From Undaria pinnatifida (Eukaryota; Sar; Phaeophyceae; Laminariales; Alariaceae), in contig JABAKD010000005.1 of assembly GCA_012845835.1 (NCBI GenBank), forward strand, positions 9,814,823-9,878,822: a DNA stretch of 64,000 nt, in the 5' to 3' direction. Positions 38,420-50,400 of the stretch are shown here, piece after piece (within the stretch, counting starts at the first letter, position 1; every line of letters begins with the position of its first letter). Made by a program: the position numbers and the translations under genes. A model generated the notes under the pieces. That model had not been told where the DNA came from. It made no database searches and worked only from the letters and a program-made list of their open reading frames with translations.

Positions 38420-41400
38420 GTGAGTATCGCGCTCGTGCCTTGTTTTCGTTTGTGCTGCGGCTTTCTTGTTGGCGAATTCCAGAAGGAAGCTAGAGAACAG
38501 TTTCCCTGCTAATAATACCAATACCATCATACGTGATCGGTTGATGTGGCTCCTTCTGCTCTGTGGTCGGCGCCCAGCCACACCTCCTAGCGACTGGCTA
38601 GGGGAGGGCCTAGCCCTGCGTCCTGCGTAGCGTGCAGGATGCAGATATCTCGTATCAGCTCACAGCAAATCGGTCGGTCGATGGGTAGATAGAGGTGCCG
38701 ACGACACGAGATGTGGCCACTGCTGCATGCATGCTGTACATAAAACACGTGTATATATGTGCCGTACGCGGTGGTATATTGTTTGAGCTCTCGCTTTCTC
38801 GGGGCACGACGATAGGGCGTTGCCCATTCTCCTACCGAAGTAGCAGCACAGCTTTTTATATGAACGGGTTCTGCAGGCGGCGCCAAAATCTGAGTTTGAT
38901 TTGATGAAGATACTCAACTTTCGCGTGAGACAGCTGAATTGTGTGTGTGTGTGTGTTCTTCACATTAAACTGGGTGCTGCTGGCGCCTTTCATAGATTAA
39001 ACATGCACCCGTTTGTACGTTTTTTCGATCTGTTTGCCTCGCCTCCCTTCCATGCCGGACTCCTGCTGCGCTGTGACTGCTCTGCGTTCCGCCGCTTCGC
39101 CGTCGACCTCACTCTACACCCACCGACCCCCACAGTCATGCAGACGGGTTTCGCTATGCTTGAGGTGAGCCTGTGTCTCCGTTTAGCCGGCTGATGAACA
39201 AACGATTGTTGGTTGGTTTGCAAAGGGTCTGAAGAATATCCTCCTGGCATCAACTGAAGCAGGGTATTTTTTCGTTCCTATACAAAAACATGGATAAAAC
39301 GAAGGCAAAAGGCGGTCAGCACTGCTCGGCTCATAATTTTTAGAAGTCAGCAAGACGAGAGCACCAAAAATGCCCCGCCTCTTTCTTTTTACGATACCAG
39401 AGTAGACCTTGCCTCTACCAAGGCGCTCCGCGCGCATCCCCAATCTGCGACGACTGCGGTGTACTCTAGCACCGACCACTGGGCGCACTGGATCCTCTCG
39501 GGTTCTCCCACCATCTCTCGCTCCCCCCGTGCCACCCTGCCCTATTAGCGTGGTCGTGTGGTTTGTTAGGTACCCAGTGCTCGGCAGGTCACTCAAACTT
39601 TTCGAAAGTTGCGTCATGTTTCAGCATTTTTTTTGTTTCTTATATTCTACGGTAGTTCTACGTGCTTGCATGCTCTCGTAATCATACCTGTCAGTTTGCC
39701 CAGGAAAGCGCCAATATCTTGTTGGCAAGGAGACTCCGGATATCCGTCTATTTTTTCAACTTGTTTTTTTTCAGAATGTATTTTGCGTGGAACCTTTTCA
39801 ACCGTTCCCAATTCAGTAACGATTGCAGTCTAAATCCAAGTATTGTTTCCTCATGTTGGGAATGCAGTGCTAAAAGGATTGACCTTTCTTCCGAGATAAA
39901 TGCGCTTGCCGGTTTTGGCACCCTCTGCCCTTTACGTACGATGATAGACCTACTATTATGGAAAAATTTTTAGCGATTATTTCTGGCGATTATTTTTGTA
40001 GTTTTGAGGCTCCAGAAATAACTGCATCAGAAATAAGCGGCGTCCATTATGGCTTCTGATTTTTGGAAAGTGGTTTTATTTTGAATTGGTAGGTCTTGTT
40101 TTGCCGTTTGCCTTTATTTTTGAAATCTGGCACGTACACTGTCGCCGGTGACGTTAGGTCATCACCGCCTCTGCTGCGGTCTCTTCTGCTGCGCTGCTGC
40201 TGTGGTGCTGGTGTGGTGTGCCTGTGGTGGTTTCGATGGTGGTGGTGCTGCTGCTGTCGCGTTTGTGTGAGGATGAAGCTCTGTCTCGCACACAACAAGC
40301 GCAGTATGCTGTCGTAGGTGTGTTTGTGATTCTTTGTTATGGGTGATGAGTGACGTGTACAGCAGACAAGTATCATACCAGGTACAGTATGGGCAGTGGT
40401 GACATGTGATACTTGGTACGAGGTAGTATCCAAAAGTCAAATAATCCCAGTTTTGAGAGGTTGGAAGAGCTGTTATTTCTGGGCTCAGAAATCACCAGAT
40501 CCGCTGATTTCTGGCCTCGATTATTTCTGAACCCAGAAATAACGATGATTTCTGGTCCCATAGTGGAAGGTTTTTATTTTTGGCGTCGGAGATCCCGGTT
40601 AAAGAGAGAAATAATCGATGAAAATTTTCGCCATAATAGTAGGTCATACGCCGATACGCCCTCTTACCTTTTTGATATACCAGCGAACTTTTTGCTGCGG
40701 CGACGAGGCAGAACAGCAGCAACTACTGCAATCACTTGTCGTAATCATACGTACAGCAGTACAGCAGTGTAGTATTAATAGTCAGAGCCCGTAAGTACGT
40801 CGTATGTGTTTCCATGTCATAGCGGCTGTTGCGCTTTATACGAACGTTTGATCGTGCTTGCCGGTACTGCTACCATACTGCCGTAGCCCCTTGTGCGCTT
40901 GGTACCATGTGTTCGGTTTGTTCACTGTTCACTATTAATAGTCGACTACTCAGTTTTTGGTGGAAATGCTGTTAATTTCCAGGGTACAGAGTACTTGAAG
41001 TTTCGGTTCGTCTCTCGAGAGTCTCGGCACGTTTCTTGGCGCGCCTCTCGGTGTATTTTTTTCGTTTTGTGTTTTTCCCAACTTTTTAGAGCCCAGAAAC
41101 CCGTTATTATACTAATTCCTCGTGATTCCCCTCCGAAAAATTAGTTTCCAACTTGTCTTTTTTTTTTTTCTTTTCTTTTTTTTCATCCTCCGGCGGATGG
41201 GGAAAAATAAAGCTTTAGCTCACCACACTTCCGCGTATTTTCATACGCGTCGTGCGTCGATTTAACTCAGTTGCTTTCGCAGCCCAACGCTAGCTGGCAA
41301 CCTGGTAGTCGTGTTAAATTTTCGTTTCCACCCAACGAAGTGGAAGCTTTTTCTTGCAGCTCATTTTTCATGCAACTACCGAGAAATTGCGTTTCATTTT

Positions 41401-44400
41401 ACAATTTTTCTTGCAGCTTATTTTTCGACAAATCAGATGCAAGCTAAATTATATTCTGACCAAAAAATGAATTTACGAGCATGAAAAGTCGCAGCAGTTC
41501 TAGTTTTTTTCCAAACTGAATTTAATTCGCTGCAGGTTGGTCGAAAAATGAATCACCGAGCATGCTTTTTGACATAATAATTGACAAGAACACAAATTCA
41601 AGCATACCAGGTATGTGCCCAGATTAACAAAGAGCACGGGAAATCGTAATTCGATTTTTTTTTTAATTTCATGAGAAACACAAAAAAATCGACTTTGGCT
41701 CTTATCAAGGAACTGCGTAGTGCGTTCTAGAAAATAAAGAAAATTAAAAAGCGCAACAGGGTAAACGAACACCCGTGGGCAACGACCGAGGCGAGCGATG
41801 GCTCGCGTCCTCCTCCGAGCGCCGCCGCTAGCGGCAGATTGCTTTTGCCGGCAGCGGCTTGGAGGCTATGGCTCTAGGCGTCTCTTGGATGGGCTGGCGC
41901 CACCCCGCGGGCCGACACGGGCAGCATCGACGGGGATATAGCGGTCGAACTTCTGAGCAAAGTCATCATGTGGTAGTTGGTCGTAACCGGTCGCCCCGGT
42001 GGCGTATCAGGTTATCCTCGAGCCTGGTATAGGTCAGTTTCGTGAGTTCGAGCCTCGCACTATACTCGAATAAATTCGTTGGGATTTTTTCTTGTGCACA
42101 AATTGACTTGCGGAAAGCGCGAGAGCGTGAGTTAGCAACACTCGATGAAAATCGACGAGCAGTGGGATTGCTGAACCCTATGCGCGATAAAAATTGAAGG
42201 CAAGAACCGGGGGGGAGCAGGGACGACACCTGTGACCACGGCTTGTCCAGAAGCTGGAAAGTGAAAGTGAGAGAAGAAAAGAAAAAAAAAAAGTTGGTCG
42301 TGTAACTTTCGAGGTGCAGGGCGACGAAAAACTTGGTTTGCGGCGGTCTCGATTGTTTTCGAAACGTCACAGGTGGTCTCCGCTGTGCTAAGGACCGTCT
42401 GAGGCTGCGCTGCGGCTGCTCCGGTGGTCCTACCTCTCGCAATGGTGGCTTCTCGCCTCTCAATCAGCCGACGACATGGCACCAATTCCGTGTGGCCGGC
42501 TTCGGTTACACAGAACAAGCCATGTCTAGGTGTACAAACTCCCAAAATTGAATTTGAATGTACGAATAAATTCGACCGAGAAGTCTTCTTTTACTTCTTT
42601 GTTGAATGTTTTTTTTCGTAATAATTCTGAGAATGCCTGCTTGGTGACTTATTTTTTTACTAATCAGATGCAAATTAAATTCAATTCCAAAAAAACAAAT
42701 CGAAATTCAATTTGGCAAGTTCCTCGTTAATCCGGGCCCTATTTTTTTTTTGAATTTCGTCGATAATTGAATTCAACATGGGAAGTTTGTACACCGAGAC
42801 GCGGCATGCTCCATGTAACCGAAGTGTGGGCCACGCGATTTGGTGCCTGCTGTGTCGTCGGCTGATTGAGAGGCGATAAGCCATCACATGATCATTGCAG
42901 GAGGTAGGACTACTGTAGCATCCGCAGCGCGCCCTCCGAAGGCCCGTACCTTAGCACGGCCTCAACTGCCTGTGGCGACGCTTCGAATAATGTCGAGGCG
43001 GCCGCAAACCCAGTTTTTCGTCGCACCGCACCTCTAAATTTACACAACCAATCTCACCAGACCACGATGTGGCGACGCTTCGAATAATGTCGAGGCGGCC
43101 GCAAACCCAGTTTTTCGTCGCACCGCACCTCTAAATTTACACAACCAATCTCACCAGACCACGACTTCGCTTCGATTTCGACCTTTGTAGCCGTGGCTAG
43201 TGCCGGGGTGGCTGCGCCAGCCCACCCAGGGGGCAGCTGGCGCCATATCCTCCTAGACACTGCCGTAGAGAAATCTGCCATCAGTCGCGGCGCCCCGGGG
43301 AGTTAGTTGCCCACGGGTGTTGCGTTTTTCGAATTCTAGAACACACTGCGCTGTTCCTCGATCAGAAGCAAAGTCGATTTTGTCGTTTATTTTTGTATTT
43401 TTCAATATCATGCTCTTCGAACACACGGGCACTAGAATGAAATCGGCTTGTCATCTGTCGACAGACCGTCTTCATTGTCGTCTGACCGTATTTTAAATCG
43501 GCTTCAAACCATGATGTGCGTACTATCCACGTGATGTACGAAGCTGACTTGTGATGTGATACGGGTACCGCGGTTGTTGTTGTGCTTACATATAATTAAC
43601 TCGCATAATTAAGTCCGTGGTGACAGGACAAGCTCCATCCTGTCACCGCAAGAATACCCCATGGAAAAACCGGCGTACTTCTCGCTGTGCATGGCCAACG
43701 AGGTACTACTTACTGCTGTACCGTGTACGTAGATTTTTTTTTTTTTGTATTGGTGATCAGTACAGAATTTGATACGAGTGTAGGTATTAAAGTTGCGGAC
43801 GCAGTGCAAGCTGGGCGGTCCTAAGTTGGCGGTCCTAAGCGTAGGCGTTGTTTTCTTCTCTTTTATTTCGTGCTCGGGCGCATGGGGAACATGGTCCTAA
43901 GCTGGCGGTCCTAAGCGTAGGCGTTGTTTTCTTCTTTTTTATTTCGTGCTCGGGCGCATGGGGAAAATTTCAGGATATGCCCTTCCACGCATTTCATACA
44001 CGTGACGTGTACGAATTTAACTCGGTTGTGTTCACAATCCAGTGCTGGCTGGCGTATCCGTCAGTTAGTTCACGTGGTAACGGCAGCGCGAGCTGTCCTT
44101 ACCGGCGGTCACCGTTACTACTCGAGCTTACTACTCGAGCAGTGCAAGTCGCCGTTGTGTACAGATGCATGAGGGAGTGTGTCGACCCAACTTGGTCCCT
44201 GGGGATGAGGTGCAGTGGAGATAACCACCCGGAAGAAAAGCCCCCCCTCCGGGTAGTTCCGGACTCGCGTGAGCTCACGCGCTACACGTAGCAGCATGCC
44301 ACTTTACTTCTTTGAAAGTGCTGTAAGTTTGATGCATACCAATCTTATTTTGGTTTTACTTTAACTTATTTTATTTCATTTTATTGTGTTTCTTTTCCGA

Positions 44401-47400
44401 GCTTTGGCTCTCCTCTCCGGTTGGGTTGTCTCTTCGATTTCCCCTTCGTTTTGTTTGTTTCATTTTTTGTTTTTATTTTTATTTTTATCTTTGTTTTTAT
44501 TTGTTTTCTTATTTTGTTTTTGTTTTTTGTTTTTGTTTTTGTTTTTGTTTATTTCGTATTTCTCTCTTCCAATGTATTTCTGTTGCTGACGTATGTATGT
44601 TGTGCCTGTCGTACCCAGTACTAGGGCATGACATTGCGTTGTCGAATGCATTACGATGCATTATCTCTGTGTCGTGGCTTGTGACCACAGAGCTGATCTT
44701 TCTAGGGTGAAGAATCAGTACGGACAATGGGTGTGCTGGATGTCGACGAGTAGAAAAACGGTTTAATGTGAAGAACACACACACACACACACACCACTAC
44801 ACGGCCTTGTCACAGCAGACAGCAACATTTTTTCTTTCATCGTGTTCCTTGGTGGACCTCTTGTGACCAACACAACAAACACTACGAGAAGCGTTGTAGT
44901 GTTTCAACCACAGAGATATTCGATGTCCTGATTTCGTTTCCGTCCGAATTTTCCCGTGTTTATCGTGTTGGTTAAGGTTGTCGGTCGTGCCTTGTGCCCC
45001 CCAGTACAGCAGTACAGAGTACAGACACCTAATCAAATTTGAGACGGTACTACGAAAAGCAGGCTGAATTTAATTTTCCTCTAAAATGATGAATCCGGGA
45101 GCCGTTACACTGGAGTAAGTGCCGAGCCCACCCTTTCCAGCCTGAGCCGGCATTCCTGTTTCTTTTGAGGTGTCCTGTACTGCTTGCTTCACGACCCGCT
45201 CTGCTTTGTGAACATGTAGACCATGTTCATACTGAGGTGGAGCAACCTATCTTCCCATGTGCTAACGATGGTCTAGTCTAGATCCAAAACAGTAGTGTAT
45301 TTTCAGTAATATCGCTTTGTTGCGATACTCCGATGCCAGCTGGTAGCATCTCGGAGTTCTCCCGCCTCGACAATGTGTGAATATTCGGTATATTAGTCAG
45401 TGCTTTGTAACGTCGCCCCGGTGGCGTATCAGGTTAACTTCGAGCCTGGCGTAGGTCAGCTTCGTGAGTTCGAGCCCCGGCGAGTGCACACTATATGATT
45501 CGTTAGGCTTTTTCTTGTGCACAAATTGACGTGCGGAAAGCGCGAGAGCGTTAGTTAGCAACACCCGATTAAAAATGGACGAGAAGAGGGATTGCTGAAC
45601 CCTGTGCGCGAAAAAAAAATGAATGCTAGAACCGGGGGGAGAAGGGACGACACCTGTGACCACGGCTTGTCCAGAAGCTGGAAAGTAAAAGTGTGAGAAA
45701 AAAAAAAAAAAACATACCAGTACAGGTGGCACTCGCACAAGGAAATCTGCTGGCGATGATGTGGCTGCTATATACGTGGGTATGCGACGAGCCATCAAAA
45801 AACGAAAATATGTGTAACACGTACCCATGTGAACGACCGGTATTTTACTGTACATGCTACGAGGTATGTAAAAGGATTACACCATCCAGTACACAAGAGG
45901 AAGGATAAAAAGTTTTGTGGTCCTCTTAACACCATAATCATCCACTCTATATAAATCGTCGCACTTTTTATTTCTCCTGCTGCTCCCTCCCTAAACGTAA
46001 CTCAGAGTTAAGGTCTCTAAAGCAGGCTCTTCTCCCCCCTCCTCACCTCAGTACGCTCCTTCGTTTTTTTCGGAGAAAAATTTAGCACTCTCTTCCCTCG
46101 TGGACTCGCGTCGAACTGTCTATGTGCTCAATCGGCGCTACAGAGCGCTCGCGGCAGTTAGCGTTTAGGTTGTTACTCGTTATTTTTGCTCTTAAGAAGT
46201 CGATGTTTTTGTTTTCTTGTTCACTTGCATATTAACCGCTTTTCGATAAGTTGTAAGAGTACTCCAACGATTTTTCACTTTTATATTAACCGCTGTACAT
46301 ACGAGAGAAGCACTCGAACAAATTTTGAACAAAACTCGTTTTAAATGATGAAAATTAAAATACACTCCAGCTGTGAGATCGAAGATTTCCTCGAAGCTCA
46401 TCTCTTTGCACGCGGTGTGCCTTATCTCGCAGCAGGAGTGTATTTTTTTTTCATATTTGAGTGAATTTTTTTTCTATTATATGAAAGTACAAGTATAATT
46501 TACTCCATCCAGCTGTGAGATCGAAGATTTTGTCGAAACTCATCTTTGCAAGTTGTGTGTGATACTCCGATCGCGCGTATTATGATTTTTTTGTGGTACC
46601 AGGTTGTTTTTTCTCACATTAACTCTTGTCAAAATATCTAGAGTCCGTGGTCACACAAAGGTGCTGGAGCCCTATTTTTAACAGGAAGATCCAAAAAACC
46701 AAAAGAAATTAAAAATCGTCCGGGAAATACTACGCTTTCCCGCCTTAAACGCACGATACGAAGAAGGCGCACAAGTGAAGAGATCCAATGTGCAAACTGA
46801 ACTCACATGGCTGCGGGTATCAACTCAACTACAGCATAGATTTCCCCCGTTCCCACAACTAAACAACTCAGGTATATTATGATACCAGGTATGACATTTT
46901 TGTACTCAACTTTCGCACAACTCGCGGAAGAGCGGGGTAAACAACAGGTCGAATTTGTCAAAGCCTACTTTTACTAAAAAAACTGTTTATATTAGCTACT
47001 CAGTGGTCCTCCTCGAAGAATGCTAACGAGACCACTCTGTCGTGGTTACATTTTTCACATCAACTCATGACTACTACACCGTAATCCTCGAGTGATACTC
47101 TACACCGTAATCTTGAGTTAGTTGTGTACAGCGGTAGGAGCTTGGTAAGACGGAAGAAAGAGGGAAGAGGGTGTTCTTTTCGGATCGTTGGTCCAGCTAC
47201 GAGTAAAACATGGGTATGAAAACTGAAATACTGAAAACTGAAAGCTGGACTGCATGTGAGTTGGATTGTGTGGTTTATTTCAAAATGTATCGGACTTGGT
47301 ACTTCCCTGTGCCGCCGCAGTGTTATACCAGGTACATATGATATATACCAGGTACATGTGATATATATCAGGTTATCAGTTATCAGGTGTATATGATATG

Positions 47401-50400
47401 TATGGCAGCAGTTTCTCTGTCACCACAAGATTTTCACGTTACAGAGTATTGTGATATCAAATTATCTTGTGTGATCGCGACATGTTTTACCAGAGACTTT
47501 GCACGTAATTTTCATATATTACCCGAAACTCGAATATCTCGTACTATTAATAGCGCCACGTAATAGTGGCCACGTGCCTGCCACGTGCCACGTGCTCCAA
47601 TCCACAGCACAACGATGTCCCAGACGTTGACCGGCGTCATGTCGAAATATAGGTATATATGCACCCTACGTAGGAATGTATAATATATACACCCCACGTA
47701 GGAATGTATAATATATACACCCCACGTAGGAATGTATAATATATACACCCTGTTGACCCTGATAGCTACACTGTAGTTGCAAGGGGAGTCGCCGACCTAT
47801 ATCACAACCCGTAATACCCGCGATCGGAGTATCACACAGCTTGCAAAGATGAGTTTCGACAAAATATTCGATCTCACAGCTGGAGTGTATTTTGATTTTT
47901 TTAATTTATGTGTGTGTGTTCTTCACATTAAACCGTTCTTCTACTCGTCGACATCCAGCACACCCAGTGTCCGTACTGACTCTTCACCCTAGAAAGATCA
48001 GCTCTGTGGTCACAAGCTACGACACAGAGATAATGCATCGTAATGCATTCGACAACGCAATGTCATGCCCTAGTACTGGGTACGACAGGCACAACATACA
48101 TACGTCAGCAACAGAAATACATTGGAAGAGAGAATACGAAATAAACAAAAACAAAAACAAAAACAAAATAATAATAAGAAAACATATAAAAACAAAGATA
48201 AAAATAAAACAAAAATGAAACAAACAAAATGAAGGGGTAATCGAAAAAACAACTTAACCGGAAAGGAGAGCCAAAGCTCGGAAAAGAAATATAGAACAGA
48301 TCAGCCATGCACCCGTGTTAAATAATATATATCTGTTGTTTGTTTTCTTTTTTCTTATTTCTTTTATTTTCTTTTTCCCTTCTTTGTCTTTCAATACTTC
48401 ACTAGCTTTACTTCGATGAATTACGACTCTGTTTGGTTTACTCTGTTTTAGAGACGTCTGTGACCACAGAAAGCATAATCGACTATCTGTATGCCCGGCG
48501 TAGGGTGGCTCACGGGGAGATTGCTCTCGGTACCCGACGAGGGGTCATCAGGCGGAGGAGAAGATAAGAAGACAGTATATAATATAGTACCGAAGTCCCG
48601 AATACCACTCTCAACATTTGTATCTCTCTACGAAGGATGAATCAGCACGGACTCTTGGGTGTACTGATGTTGTTGAGTATACATATAACACATGAAATTA
48701 ATGTAAAGACAAGACACACACACCGATATACCCGAGCAGAAGCTACGATTATGCTTTTATCCGCGCCCTGTTTTGATTATTATCCTTATTAATATTTATG
48801 TCGGGTTGATGACTCTGAACTCTCAACGTTCAAATGTCGATGCGACCCATCCACATGTGGGTGACCCATCCACATACCTGACCACTTATGCAAGAAAATG
48901 GTTTGACATACTCTCTTAATTGTATATATAATTGTATATACCCCAACCGTACCCGAATGAAACGCAACCAACCAACCATTGTAGGGCTGACCCCCCCTCC
49001 GTTTCCCACACAGTGTGCGTCAACCATTTTATCGAATATGTGGTGAGCTCTACTGTCTGGGTGTGCTCGAACGCCAATGGATGTAAAGAACAGTTTTATG
49101 GAAAGAACGCACGCATCCACATTAGCTGATCCACATCTGAAGATCGTATCATATTACATTGTACGTTGTCTAAGATAGAGCGTGAGCTTTCTTTTATTCC
49201 CCCTGCCTTTATTCCGTCTCCGGTGGCTGAGCAGGTCATCTGTGGACGTTTCCCTTTCCGTCGGGAATTGTTTTCGGTCAATTTTTCCCGCCGGGCGTTG
49301 GCCGAGAGAACAACTTGTTCTTACCGGCCTACCGTTTATGGTACATTCCTACCCTCCGCCCCCCACCCCCCCCCCATAGCGTCGCAATTCGAAAACGCCG
49401 ATTGTCTGCGGTCAGCAGCACCATCCCGGGTTTCCCCCGGTAGTTACCACTCGCAATCGCCGATTTTCAGTCGATCAGTTCAGAGGTTTTGTATGATGTT
49501 CGACGGTTATGTGGCAGTACACGGTGGTATCAGATCCCTGCCAGAGCGTCAAATCACAACTTACAACCGTCGATTGTCGGTCGGTGGGTTCAGAGGTAAA
49601 GAGTTGAGCATTGCAGTCCTCCCGGACCGTCTCCCGTAGGTATTACGGGGGACCCTAGTAAATAGGACCTACGGTGGACACAAAAATCTATATATCCATC
49701 TATTTTTACTAACAATACTTGGTCCTATTTACTATCGTCCTCCGTAGGTAGTGTCACGAGACACCACCACCGGTAATCGATGGGTTGAAAGATACTGTTA
49801 GCATTGTCATCCCGGATCCAGCCCTATGTCGTCACAAAAAACACGACTAACGGCGGCCGGGTGCAGAGAGTACTTGCTGGTTGCGTCGTATCGGTTGGTT
49901 GGTATGGCCCTAAAAGACACTCTATTTCGTGGTGGACTCTACGTTTTCACAATGGTCGACGACGGTCGCGCTGCCGTGCGTACTTTTTTCTATAGTACCA
50001 GGTATATATTATATATATATATATTTACATTCAAAATACGTCAGCTGTTAATTCGATCCATTTAACCATCGATACTCATCGTTGGTTGCAACCTGCGTGA
50101 TACTGGGCGCGCGTTTTATGTACTCTTGGAAGATTCATGAAAATCCCTTGGATTTTGTCTATGGGCGATTTCGGCCCATATGATACGCCGTCTTGGAGCC
50201 AATCTTGTGGCCACGAAAACTGCAATGTAGCGACTTTTATTGTGAGAATATAAACAACATCAACGGCAACGACCTCGATCAACACCAACACAAAAATAAT
50301 TTGCTTTTTACTTTTCGCCATAAGAACTACTCTGTTTTGTAACTCCTGTTTTGGGATAACCTGCTTGGAATTGGAATGGGAACAATTTCCGTATTGGACA

